DNA from: Agreia sp. COWG
GTDB taxonomy: Bacteria; Actinomycetota; Actinomycetes; Actinomycetales; Microbacteriaceae
Length of the DNA stretch: 64,000 nt
NCBI RefSeq assembly: GCF_904528075.1
Contig: NZ_LR882035.1
Span: forward strand, 1,674,001 to 1,738,000
Direction: 5' to 3'
Shown: positions 1 through 7,369 of the stretch, piece after piece
Numbering within the stretch: the stretch's first letter is position 1
How the letters are laid out: each line of letters starts with the position of its first letter
Program-made: the position numbers and the translations under genes
Notes under the pieces: generated by a model
The model's input: the letters and a program-made list of their open reading frames with translations, nothing else
The model's database searches: none
What the model was told of the DNA's origin: nothing

Positions 1-713
1 AGAGCGTCGGAGTTGTCCCACGCGCCGTTCTTCACGAACGAGGCAGCGAGGCCCGCGATGTCATCGGAGAAGCTGCCGTCGCCGGCGAGGGTACGGCTGA
101 GGATGGACGTTCCGTCGGTCGCACGCAGGTTCGCGAGCTTGAACCTGAGGCCGGCTGCGGACAGGATCGTCGAGGGGTCAGCGCCCGAGTCGGCGACGGC
201 ACCGGCCGCCTGCAGGATGGATCCGGCGAGGTCGTTGACTCCGGGTGTGCCGGACACCTGGAAGACGTTTCCTGCCGCGATCGCGGCGGCGAGCAGGTCG
301 AGGCTGAGCCACGTCGTGGGCTTATCCACACCGAAGATCACGGCCTGGTCCAGCTTCTTGCCGATGGCCGTGCCGCCCATCTTGGTGATGGAGGCGATGA
401 GGTCCTCGGTGGCATCTTCGAGGACGTCCTCGTGGATGGGCACGATGACCGCAACCTCCTCGACGACGAACTGCTTGTTTCCCCACGTCGCCTTGGAGGT
501 CGGCTTCTTGCCACCAGCTGCGGTGGCGGACTCCGAAACCCACTTGGCCTCCGGGAGGGTGGCGAGCACCGGCATGTTGGTGACCTTGGTGCCCAGCGGG
601 ACGGTGCCGAACGCGGAGAGAACTGCCGATTCTGCTTCGGCCGTGTCGAGGAGCACGTTGGAGTACTCCTCCTGGATGAGGGCGGCGACGTCCTCACGAG
701 TGATATCTGCCAT
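1..713 (-). CDS. Major capsid protein, HK97 fold (3' end cut by window)
   Basis: The frame starts at an ATG at 713 and stays open to the window edge, giving about 237 residues. It begins MADITREDVAALIQEEYSN and carries VPLGTKVTNMPVLATLPEA and EEVAVIVPIHEDVLEDA, the N-terminal arm and E-loop style segments of HK97-family major capsid proteins, followed by an alanine/glycine-rich stretch. It should form the icosahedral shell. A ribosome site (AGGGAG) precedes the ATG by about 8 nt. The scaffold gene lies 59 nt upstream on the same strand, the normal head order. The C-terminus lies beyond position 1. Family assignment is from residue pattern and position. Confidence 0.9.
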   Translation of the reverse strand, partial: MADITREDVAALIQEEYSNVLLDTAEAESAVLSAFGTVPLGTKVTNMPVLATLPEAKWVSESATAAGGKKPTSKATWGNKQFVVEEVAVIVPIHEDVLEDATEDLIASITKMGGTAIGKKLDQAVIFGVDKPTTWLSLDLLAAAIAAGNVFQVSGTPGVNDLAGSILQAAGAVADSGADPSTILSAAGLRFKLANLRATDGTSILSRTLAGDGSFSDDIAGLAASFVKNGAWDNSDA

Positions 714-772
714 GCGATGTTTCTCCCTTCAGGAGATCCGACCGGAGCCGGTTCAGGTGTGCGGTTGGGGAC

Positions 773-1369
773 TCAGATGGTGCTCTTGCGAGAGGCTCCG
801 AGCTGTCGGAGGGCAGCGGCGGCTTTCCCCTTGCCCTCCTGTTTCGTTTCCTGCTTCTCGCCCGGCTTCGGCTTGGGCCGCGTGCGCGGTGGGCGCGCCT
901 GCGGCTCGGCTACGAGGTAGGGCTTGTCAGTGGCGAGCTTCTCGACGAGCGCCTTGATGGCGTCCGTGTCCGGCTCGTCGTCCTTCACGGGAAGTTCCTC
1001 GCCGAGGACCTGGAACGCGTCGGTGGGGTCGTTGAAGCCGAGAACGGAGGCGATGGTCTTGACCTCGCTGCGGACGAGCTTGGTGAGGAACTTCTGGGTT
1101 ACCTCGGTGCTCGCGTCGCCGCGTGCGTCGTCGATCGCTTTCTGCTGCTCGGTTTTCTGCGACTCAAGGTGCTCGTCGTACTTCGTCTTCGCCTGCTTCA
1201 GCTCGTCGTAGTCGGCGTACTTCGCGCGTTCCTTGTTCAGCCGGTTCTCGACGATCCGATCGAGTTCGTCCTGGGACGCCGGCGGCGTGTAGGACTTGGT
1301 CTCTTTCGTCTCGTTCCCCGGCTGGTTTTCCTGCTGGTTCTCCGGTGCGTTTTCGGTGCTCTCGGGCAT
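773..1369 (-). CDS. Phage capsid scaffolding protein
   Basis: A 198-residue protein starting MPESTENAPENQQENQPGN. It has an acidic, Gln/Asn-rich disordered N-terminus (about residues 1-30), a long charged helix likely to form a coiled coil (about 35-95, with LDRIVENRLNKERAKYADYD), and a basic Lys/Arg/Pro tail (about 165-198). This layout is typical of scaffolds that help capsid subunits assemble and are then removed, and the gene sits between portal and capsid as expected. The ATG at 1369 is chosen because GGAGG lies about 6 nt before it; an upstream in-frame extension lacks such a site and has noncoding composition. Sequence conservation in this family is poor, so the call rests on architecture and position. 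Confidence 0.85.
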   Translation of the reverse strand: MPESTENAPENQQENQPGNETKETKSYTPPASQDELDRIVENRLNKERAKYADYDELKQAKTKYDEHLESQKTEQQKAIDDARGDASTEVTQKFLTKLVRSEVKTIASVLGFNDPTDAFQVLGEELPVKDDEPDTDAIKALVEKLATDKPYLVAEPQARPPRTRPKPKPGEKQETKQEGKGKAAAALRQLGASRKSTI

Positions 1370-1454
1370 GGATGGTTCCTCCGTATATCCGTCGATGTAC
1401 CGGCGTTTTTGAGCAGGCGCCGTCCCTGCATCCCCGCGATGCGGGTGAGTTCTT

Positions 1455-2750
1455 CTACTGCTCGATGGCGAGTAGTTCGCGCTTCGCTTCGAGCGCCTGT
1501 CGGGCTGCCTCCAGGACATCGGTCTTGGACCATCCGGGGATCATTGCGAAGAGCAGCTCGAGGGGCGCACCGACGGCGGAAAGCTTCACGATGGCGTCGG
1601 AGATCTGCGCGAGCGAGCGAGTGGAGACGTCAGCGAAGTGCACCTGAGATGAGGTGTCATCCGCCGCGGCAGTCTGTCCGAGCATGGCTGCTGCCGTGCG
1701 CAGCGCGAGCTCGTAGCCTTCGCCGAGTGAGCTCTGACGTTCGCCGATGTTCCGGAAGTATCCGGACTCGGCCGCGGCGATACCTTCTGCGGACATGTTG
1801 ATCACGGCCCCCAGGAGGTAGTGCGGGGGGACCTGGCAGACCGCGGCAAGGTGTTTGATGTGTGCGTCCAGTGCGGTGACGACGTCACTGAGGCTGGCGG
1901 ATGCGAAGCTTCCAAAGCGAGCGGTCTCACCGCTCGTTCCGGAGGCGTGCAGAAGGCCGTCGACGGACGACCGGACGAGTGCGTTTCCGTTCTCGTCTTT
2001 CGCAATCTCGCCGCCGGCCATCCACTTCTGAGGGAAGGCCCCATAGCGCTGCACCATTTCCAGGGTGAAGGTCGCGTCGACGATGCGCTCATAGGTGGTG
2101 ATGGCGGACTCGACGGATGAGAGCGGCTCGCCCTCCATCGCCAGCGTGTTCGAGATCATCACCACGGGCGTCTCGCCGAGGCTGTGCGCCGTGAACTCGA
2201 GGTCCTGTGGAGTGGCGATGTCGCCGGTGAAACGGTAGGAGCCTTCGTTGTCGAAGAAGTACCAGTCGGAGTTCCAGAAGTTCGCTTTGCGCTTTCCGAT
2301 TCTGGTGAGCGCCCACGCGGGGTAGTCGTCCCACGGGTCTTTGTAGACGGCGTAGGTGGAGAGTGATGAAATGCCGCGCATTACGATGCGACCGTTCTCC
2401 GCCGGCAGGTGCATGATGAACGACTTGCCGAGGCCAATCGCTTCTTTCGTGATCGCGTGCTGCCGGCCGTCCATGCCGTTGTCCTGCCAGGCCTTCGCCC
2501 ACACTTCGGCATCCGTGTAGCCGTCGATGATCACACCCTGCGCGATGCAGTCGCGGGCGAACATCAACCAAGGGGCCGAGGCTTTCCTGAGCAGATCCCG
2601 GTACTCGAGGTCCGCGTTGTCCGGAGTCCAGGTTCGGATGAGCTTGCCTTCGAGCTTCTTCTGGAGTGTCGCGAGGCGAGCCCATTCCTTGCGGATCTCG
2701 CTTTTCGCGTCGGCGAGGATCTGCCCAATCTCGGCTGCGGTCTTCGCCAT
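1455..2750 (-). CDS. Phage portal protein
   Basis: A 431-residue protein that should form the dodecameric DNA channel at one capsid vertex. It begins MAKTAAEIGQILADAKSEIR; the middle has the mixed alpha/beta portal core (WALTRIGKRKANFWNSDWYF) and the clip/stem segment (TTYERIVDATFTLEMVQRYG), followed by VCQVPPHYLLGAVINMSAEG, a stretch that resembles the SPP1/HK97 portal family. The ATG at 2750 shares one base with the terminase stop (TAATG), implying coupled translation. Length and the position between terminase and scaffold fit. There is no sign of truncation. Confidence 0.92.
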   Translation of the reverse strand: MAKTAAEIGQILADAKSEIRKEWARLATLQKKLEGKLIRTWTPDNADLEYRDLLRKASAPWLMFARDCIAQGVIIDGYTDAEVWAKAWQDNGMDGRQHAITKEAIGLGKSFIMHLPAENGRIVMRGISSLSTYAVYKDPWDDYPAWALTRIGKRKANFWNSDWYFFDNEGSYRFTGDIATPQDLEFTAHSLGETPVVMISNTLAMEGEPLSSVESAITTYERIVDATFTLEMVQRYGAFPQKWMAGGEIAKDENGNALVRSSVDGLLHASGTSGETARFGSFASASLSDVVTALDAHIKHLAAVCQVPPHYLLGAVINMSAEGIAAAESGYFRNIGERQSSLGEGYELALRTAAAMLGQTAAADDTSSQVHFADVSTRSLAQISDAIVKLSAVGAPLELLFAMIPGWSKTDVLEAARQALEAKRELLAIEQ

Positions 2751-4255
2751 TACGAGTACCCCCTGACTTGTGGTCGTGGCTTCTGCGGGTTCGCTTCGGC
2801 CTTGGTGACGGCCCACGCCGCCCAGGTGATGGACTGGGCATGGGTTATGGGCTTGGTGGGGTCTGATGCGTCCCAGGTGAAGCCGGCGGTGCCGACCTTG
2901 CGCGTGGTCGCGAATTTGAACGACTTCGCGACTTCTTCTTGCCCTCGGTGGACGATCAGGCCGGCGTTGGAGTACTCGATGAACATCGAGTGCGCTGCAG
3001 CGACTTCGTTCATGTTCATCGCGAGGTATTCGACGTTTTTTGTCTTCAAACCGTTGAGAATGGCGGATGCGTTCTTCTCGTCGAGGACGACAAGCACTGC
3101 GCCAGTGTCTTTCCTTAGCTGGGCGACATATTCGGGCACCCAGAGGGTCTGGCGCTCGGTTCTCTTGTGCTCGACGACGATCGTCTCTTCGTCCGCGCGG
3201 GATGCCATCGAAACAGAGGCGAATCCACCGCCGCGACCGAGCGCGATCGCGATGACGGGCGCATCGCCGATCTTGATGCCCTTGAGCAGGTTGTTGTTGA
3301 ACTGATCCATGTCCAGATCAGACAGGGAGACCTCTTCGACGGGCTTCTGCTCGGGCCAGACGGAGAATCGCTCCTGGCCGAGGGTCACGGGATCCGTTGC
3401 GCGGTCGACCTGGTCCTGAACGGTCTCGATTTCGATGCGGATGCCGAGGGCGGGGATCGATTCGCGCCAGACCTGGGGGTCGGAGAAGTCGATGAGTGCG
3501 GCGGTGTCGTATTTTTCGGATCCGGTGGGGGTCCACTCCATCCAGCCGGTGCGTCGGCCGGTACCGTGGCGGCCGCGATCGCGCACGCCTTCGAATACCT
3601 CGGATTCGTTGAGTTCGGATGGTGCCGTGCCGAAGTACAGCTCCTGCTTGTTCGGTACGGCGGACGACGTGTAGGTGAGTGCGTCGCGAGCAGCAGCTGC
3701 GAGCTCCTGGGCTTCGTCGTAGATCATGGTGTCGCCGGAGAAGCCTCGGCCGGAGTTCTTCGACCGGGCGATGAACCGGATACGGTCGCCGAGTGTCTGT
3801 CCCTCGCGCGGGTGGAGGACGATGCCCTCTTGCCCGTTGGCCGTGTAGATGTTGGCGACTCGGTCCATGAGCCGTTCTTGGGACCGGACGACGCCGATGA
3901 GGCGCTGCAGGCCATCCTCGGAGGTCTTCACCTCGTGAGCGGTGTGAATGATCGTCTTGCGGCGGAGATCCTCGCGGGGGAACAGGAACAGATGCGCCAG
4001 GTCGTAAGCGACCAGGATCTCGCCTTTACCGTTCTGCCGCGAGACGAGGAGGCCAAATTCGTTGGCCGCCCATTTGTTGTCGGCGGTGATGTCGAACAGG
4101 GCCCAGAGAACGTACTCTTGCCAGTCGTCGAGGTGGACGCCCGCCGCTGCGGCGAAACGGACGACGCGATCGCCCAGCGAACCGATCGAGTCAGGACGAC
4201 TTTCGAGACGGGGCCGCTGGCATCCGACTAACGTTTCCACCGCCGAGGAAGGCAT
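2750..4255 (-). CDS. Terminase large subunit
   Basis: A 501-residue packaging motor. The ATPase domain shows an adenine-binding motif (DDWQEYVLWALF), Walker A (VSRQNGKG, about residues 71-78) and Walker B (IYDEAQEL, about 178-185, with the catalytic Glu after Asp). The C-terminal half is the RNase H-like nuclease region. The start at 4255 is preceded by AAGGAGG at an ideal distance; this overlaps the small-subunit gene by 65 nt. Oddity: the first nuclease strand reads IAIALGRGGGFASVSMA and lacks the Asp usually seen there, while LVVLDEKN later keeps an acidic pair. It should work with the small subunit and portal to pump and cut concatemers. Confidence 0.94.
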   Translation of the reverse strand: MPSSAVETLVGCQRPRLESRPDSIGSLGDRVVRFAAAAGVHLDDWQEYVLWALFDITADNKWAANEFGLLVSRQNGKGEILVAYDLAHLFLFPREDLRRKTIIHTAHEVKTSEDGLQRLIGVVRSQERLMDRVANIYTANGQEGIVLHPREGQTLGDRIRFIARSKNSGRGFSGDTMIYDEAQELAAAARDALTYTSSAVPNKQELYFGTAPSELNESEVFEGVRDRGRHGTGRRTGWMEWTPTGSEKYDTAALIDFSDPQVWRESIPALGIRIEIETVQDQVDRATDPVTLGQERFSVWPEQKPVEEVSLSDLDMDQFNNNLLKGIKIGDAPVIAIALGRGGGFASVSMASRADEETIVVEHKRTERQTLWVPEYVAQLRKDTGAVLVVLDEKNASAILNGLKTKNVEYLAMNMNEVAAAHSMFIEYSNAGLIVHRGQEEVAKSFKFATTRKVGTAGFTWDASDPTKPITHAQSITWAAWAVTKAEANPQKPRPQVRGYS

Positions 4256-4646
4256 CGAACGGGTCCTCCTTCGCCGGCTTCGCAGCCGAGGCACGGACCA
4301 TGCCCAGCTGGGTGAGCTCGTTCAGGAGCTCGGACCGGCGTTTGGATAGCTGCGCGCATTTCAGTGGGTCGGAGACGGCCGCGGCTTCCATCGCGAGTTT
4401 CACCAGGCGCAGGTTGTCGAGCAGCTCTTTCTCAGCGTCGATGCTTTCGAACGCGGGAGCGTCAGTCGCGGGCGGCGCGGCTGCCGGCAGAGTGACGACC
4501 GGCGAGGGATCAGCGCCGGCCGCGTTCTTGCGGCGGGTGGTCTCGGTGTTCATTGCGAGGCGGCACGCGGCGTCGACCGTTTCGCCGCGGCTCTTGTGGC
4601 GTTTGTACGCCGAGAAGGTTCCGCACGGGGCGAGGGGCCGAGCCAT
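4191..4646 (-). CDS. Terminase small subunit (probable)
   Basis: A 151-residue protein directly upstream of and overlapping the large terminase. The N-terminus (PCGTFSAYKRHKSRGETVDA) is a short basic helical motif common in actinophage proteins and plausibly binds DNA. A Pro/Ala linker follows, then a helical oligomerisation region (about residues 65-130, with KELLDNLRLVKLAMEAAAVS). The ATG at 4646 has GGAGG 9 nt upstream; a longer in-frame version would run into the repeat and hairpin region. Small terminases recognise the packaging site, and the structured repeats lie just upstream here. The assignment rests mainly on position and architecture. Confidence 0.75.
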   Translation of the reverse strand: MARPLAPCGTFSAYKRHKSRGETVDAACRLAMNTETTRRKNAAGADPSPVVTLPAAAPPATDAPAFESIDAEKELLDNLRLVKLAMEAAAVSDPLKCAQLSKRRSELLNELTQLGMVRASAAKPAKEDPFDAFLGGGNVSRMPAAPSRKSS

Positions 4647-4659
4647 TTGGTAGGCCTCC

Positions 4660-4700
4660 AATTGGTAAATGCCGAATTGGTAACTCGTTCCCAATTCGTA
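4660..4700. repeat. Three short direct repeats, AATTGGTAA type
   Basis: AATTGGTAA occurs at 4660-4668 and 4675-4683, and a variant AATTCGTA at 4693-4700, spaced 15 and 18 nt. They sit immediately 5' of the small terminase gene and are AT-rich in a GC-rich setting. This is where terminase binding repeats (cosB or pac) lie in phages with an HNH-terS-terL order. A transcriptional operator is the alternative. Confidence 0.55.
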
Positions 4701-4708
4701 GGGAGAGA

Positions 4709-4773
4709 GAGCTGCCAAGTCAGGCGGGGACGTGGCAGCTCGGACGAGGGAGGGGGTCTACCCCCACCCTCGT
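4709..4773. other. Two tandem hairpins, putative cos/pac region or terminator
   Basis: Hairpin 1 has 9-bp perfect arms GAGCTGCCA (4709-4717) and TGGCAGCTC (4733-4741). Hairpin 2 has 14-nt arms at 4744-4757 and 4760-4773 with one mismatch and almost no loop (ACGAGGGAGGGGGT against ACCCCCACCCTCGT). A GC-rich stretch to about 4815 can fold further. No U-run follows on the minus strand, which argues against a simple intrinsic terminator; packaging or cohesive-end DNA structure is a reasonable alternative. Confidence 0.55.
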
Positions 4774-4829
4774 CGGGTGCGGCGGCCCGAAGGCGGCGGC
4801 CGTCTTTGGCCCAGGGTGGAAACGGGCTG

Positions 4830-5195
4830 CTACGAGGCTCCCCAGATCTCCACTGGCGCGCTGTCCGACTTCAATGCATTACATCGGCGATGCATCGGCG
4901 CGAGCTCCTGGCGCACAAGGTGGCCGCCATTACCGACGGCCTCAGGATGATCCGCGGTGAACTCCATCGGATCGTTGATCGGCAACGTGGTGTCGATCGG
5001 CGATCCGCACCAGTAACACGGCAGGTTCTCACTGGCAGTGCGACGCTTGAGTGCGGCCTGCTTCCGTCGGTAGGCGCGATGGCCCTTGCCGTCACGAAGG
5101 CTGGTCATCGTGCACCAGGTGTCGTGATTTGCAATCTCGCACGAGCGAGGGCGGAACATGGTTGCGGCCGTGCACGCGGCAGAAGTACGGGGCAT
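4830..5195 (-). CDS. HNH endonuclease (packaging-associated)
   Basis: Up to 121 residues. The C-terminal half is a clear HNH domain: ENLPCYWCGSPIDT (first CxxC), EFTADHPEAV (Asp-His of the active site), then ELAPMHRRCNALKSD (HxxCN). Such small HNH proteins sit beside terminase genes in HK97-like phages and nick with the terminase at cos. The start is uncertain: 5195 is the longest, but an ATG at 5108 (MTSLRDGKGHRAYRRKQ) gives a more natural N-terminus. A separate 36-codon frame, 5202 to 5092, begins after AAGGA and ends 17 nt inside the short version, so the upstream part could belong to another small gene. Confidence 0.82.
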   Translation of the reverse strand: MPRTSAACTAATMFRPRSCEIANHDTWCTMTSLRDGKGHRAYRRKQAALKRRTASENLPCYWCGSPIDTTLPINDPMEFTADHPEAVGNGGHLVRQELAPMHRRCNALKSDSAPVEIWGAS

Positions 5196-5237
5196 CAGCC
5201 ATAGTCAGATCCTTCGTCGCATCAGTAGGGTTTGGCC

Positions 5238-5426
5238 ATGACGACATTTACGAAGACACAGACCTGCCCGGTATGCCAAGGCGTGGGCACTGCCGTGTAC
5301 CTCGAGGTCGGTGCCGCATCGGCAAACCGGCTGCAGTCGTTCGATTGCCCTGGTCGTTGCTGGGCTGACGACGCGCCCGGTGGGGCCATCATCCGTCAAT
5401 TGCTGGCGGCTCCACTCGCCGAATAA
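5238..5426 (+). CDS. Small zinc-ribbon-like protein (hypothetical)
   Basis: 62 residues starting MTTFTKTQTCPVCQGVG. There are two Cys pairs, CPVC near residue 10 and CPGRC near 41, spaced as in a zinc ribbon or rubredoxin knuckle. It lies opposite to the surrounding phage genes, and the minus-strand frame over the same DNA has a composition more like a shadow. No ribosome site better than TAGGG is present. It opens the accessory island containing the DUF4145 protein and the plus-strand membrane protein. Function unknown; it may not be a gene. Confidence 0.42.
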   Translation: MTTFTKTQTCPVCQGVGTAVYLEVGAASANRLQSFDCPGRCWADDAPGGAIIRQLLAAPLAE

Positions 5427-5498
5427 CGCCTGTCGCTCCGGCCACCGCTTGCACGCGTCGGCACAATGCTTTGGGTGGGTCACGCCAAGGTGATCGGT

Positions 5499-6161
5499 TC
5501 AGACGTCCTGTCCTCGACGAGCGAGCATATCGGCGCGCCTCGCATCTGCGACGTAAACGTCGTCGAGGACGAACCTTGCGATCGTGAGCGCGTCGTCCGC
5601 ATCTTCATTCGTGGGCACATCATCGATGTCACCGTGGGCCATGTCGTTTCCGAGAATACGGAGTGCGTGGGCCATATCTTTAGTGCCTCTTCGGATGTGG
5701 CCCTCGTCGTTGAGTTTGTTGATCTTCTGAACCAGCGAACCCGACTCGATGCCCCGATCTTTTGCAGTGGCTTCGATAACACTCCGAACGAGAAGCAGAA
5801 CTGCACGGAATGCGCCGACGCTGAAGGCATCGTGAGCCTCCTTGAAATATCCAGCCACACCGTCCGGGATAAATGTGGTGTCGACAATGCGCATGGCCGG
5901 CGGCGACCAAGAATTAATTGTCATGGCCTCCCCCTCAACGGTGCTGTCTTGTGCGCCCAAAATCTGACCTTTGGCCAAGGTTCTGTTTCTGTTTTCTGTC
6001 AGCCCCTCGGCTGAATTGAAGCGCTGGCAAGCGTCGCAAGTCGCCGCGACTTCGATCCGGTAGCAATAGGTGTTGCCGTTGACTCGATCGCTATTCACTC
6101 TGCCGGAGCGAGCAGTGAAGTGAGTTTGGTTGCCGCAAAAGGCGCATATTCCCGAAAGCAT
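5499..6161 (-). CDS. DUF4145-domain protein with N-terminal zinc finger
   Basis: 220 residues. The N-terminus has a CxxC knuckle (ICAFCGNQTHF) and a second one (ATCDACQRF), a likely zinc ribbon. The C-terminal part matches the pattern of DUF4145: GVAGYFKEAHDAFSVGAFRA, then a helix with RSVIEAT, LVQKINKLNDEG, and the closing RILGNDMAHGD and DADDALTIARFVLDDVYV. DUF4145 proteins are frequent in defence islands and beside restriction genes, so an accessory anti-phage or host-interaction role is plausible. It lies in a prophage position where morons are common. Base composition is slightly lower in GC than its neighbours. The ATG at 6161 lacks a strong ribosome site. Confidence 0.8.
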   Translation of the reverse strand: MLSGICAFCGNQTHFTARSGRVNSDRVNGNTYCYRIEVAATCDACQRFNSAEGLTENRNRTLAKGQILGAQDSTVEGEAMTINSWSPPAMRIVDTTFIPDGVAGYFKEAHDAFSVGAFRAVLLLVRSVIEATAKDRGIESGSLVQKINKLNDEGHIRRGTKDMAHALRILGNDMAHGDIDDVPTNEDADDALTIARFVLDDVYVADARRADMLARRGQDV

Positions 6162-6427
6162 GGGCTCATCTTGGCAGCCATCGAGCGGGTGTCATGTGCC
6201 GCGATGGCAAGTCGAGACCCCGTTGCGTCCACGAGGAACGCACCGGCACGAGGCGACGCCGGTGAGACAGCCGCCCGGCTGTCTTCTAACCGACCAGCGT
6301 CCGCACCCTAAACGACCGCCAGCAGGAGGGCTATGAGCGTGTCCACAGGAGGAACACGAAAGGCCCCGACGATGTCGAGGCCCAGATCGAGGGTGTGTGA
6401 AATTCAAGAGCTTATGAAGGAACTTTC
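6162..6427. other. 266-nt stretch with no convincing gene
   Basis: Short frames exist on both strands. The best is a plus-strand ATG at 6333 with AGGAGG upstream, but its Ser/Arg-rich product looks noncoding. A plus-strand frame without a start ends at about 6397 and reads naturally (RQQEGYERVHRRNTKGPDDV), suggesting the 3' remnant of a lost gene. A minus-strand GTG at 6431 overlaps the stop of the small gene to its right by GTGA, but its Cys/Arg/His-rich product looks like a shadow. Confidence 0.4.
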
Positions 6428-6610
6428 TCACTCTGTGTCAAGGATGTCCAGTATTGGATGGTTGGGCGTGTCGCGTGTCGTGGGTGCGTCCGCGAGCGCG
6501 CCTGTCTCTTCGTCCCAGCCGGTTCCGTTGTAGTTGGTGAGCAGGTCGGTGGCCTGCTTTCGTGTGAGCGTTAGGCTGACGGCGTGATGATGGACTGCTG
6601 GTTGAGGCAT
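6428..6610 (-). CDS. Small phage protein (hypothetical)
   Basis: 60 residues from the ATG at 6610 (MPQPAVHHHAVSLTLTRKQA) with a hydrophilic acidic tail (GWDEETGALADAP). Composition is protein-like here but becomes shadow-like further upstream, where the plus-strand membrane gene takes over. The two overlap head to head by about 24 nt. No ribosome site is visible. No known family recognised. Confidence 0.35.
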   Translation of the reverse strand: MPQPAVHHHAVSLTLTRKQATDLLTNYNGTGWDEETGALADAPTTRDTPNHPILDILDTE

Positions 6611-7147
6611 GTGCTTATTGGTATCGCGAATTTCGGTTGGGATGCGCTCACGAAGGTCGGCGTTCCGCTGCTCGCGGCCCTTCTCGCAGGTGCTGTAATT
6701 GCAATTCAGATCCGAGCTGACCATCGGGACGTTGAACGTCAGCTCGAGGTGGCTCAGACCGACAGGTTGGAGCAGCGTAGAGCACTGGGGCTGCAGACCG
6801 CCTCCAATCTGTTCATTCGAGACAGTGAAATCCCCTTCGAGTTGAAGTCGAATCCAACCTTGGAGTTCATGAAATCGAACCGTGATGTGATCGCGGTCTA
6901 TTCCTACCTGATAGGTCCCGATCTTCCTGTTGCGATGTGGGTCGCTGCACAGCACGCCGTACACATCAAGATGATCGAGGCTTGGGTCGCGAACGTCACT
7001 CCCGACACCGATTTCGATGTCGTAGGCGAGCGGTCGGCGGTCGCGAGGGAGGCAGCTATGGCGCTGGAGAAGATCATGTCCTGGTATCAGAAAGACGGAA
7101 AACACCCTACCCAGTGGTTCGTCGACAACAAGCCGACTAGTTCCTGA
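6587..7147 (+). CDS. Membrane-anchored protein of unknown function (accessory island)
   Basis: About 186 residues from the ATG at 6587 (a GTG at 6584 and an ATG at 6590 are alternatives). One membrane helix at about residues 18-42 (VGVPLLAALLAGAVIAIQIR) is followed by a charged coiled-coil-like helix (DHRDVERQLEVAQTDRLEQR) and a soluble helical domain ending QWFVDNKPTSS. It runs against the phage operon and has lower GC, both typical of a lysogen-expressed moron. An anchor plus coiled coil plus cytoplasmic domain would fit a superinfection-exclusion or abortive-infection role, but nothing in the sequence proves it. Confidence 0.7.
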   Translation: MMDCWLRHVLIGIANFGWDALTKVGVPLLAALLAGAVIAIQIRADHRDVERQLEVAQTDRLEQRRALGLQTASNLFIRDSEIPFELKSNPTLEFMKSNRDVIAVYSYLIGPDLPVAMWVAAQHAVHIKMIEAWVANVTPDTDFDVVGERSAVAREAAMALEKIMSWYQKDGKHPTQWFVDNKPTSS

Positions 7148-7171
7148 TCAGCCGGGGATCGCGACGAGATT

Positions 7172-7369
7172 TCACCTCTTGCTTCTTCGTTGTGTGTGGG
7201 TGGTGCGGATGTCTTGAAGGCTGTAGCCGCGAGGCCAGCCGTGGTCGTGGCGCCACTTCTGAGTGAGAGCCAGCCGGTAGGCGGTCTGTTTGCTGACACC
7301 GAGCGCCTCAGCGGCCACGTCGATAGCGACCCACTGCTGCGGTGAAAGGGCGTCGGTGCGTTCGCTCAC
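7172..7369 (-). CDS. Helix-turn-helix DNA-binding protein, phage
   Basis: 65 residues from a GTG at 7369 that overlaps the stop of the gene to its right (GTGA). The core is a helix-turn-helix, IDVAAEALGVSKQTAYRLAL, with a basic C-terminal tail (THTQRRSKR). It resembles Xis-like or small transcriptional regulators. As the last gene of the early operon before the accessory island and head module, it could control late transcription, but this is inference from position. Confidence 0.72.
   Translation of the reverse strand: MSERTDALSPQQWVAIDVAAEALGVSKQTAYRLALTQKWRHDHGWPRGYSLQDIRTTHTQRRSKR

Noticed and set aside
322..330. Third TTATCCACA (DnaA box) in the capsid gene
   Set aside because: Single copy without AT-rich DNA or repeats around it; likely chance from the VDKP codons.
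6611..7105. Upstream part of a 225-codon minus-strand frame opposite the membrane-protein gene
   Set aside because: Composition is shadow-like; only its last 60 codons (6428-6610) look like protein.
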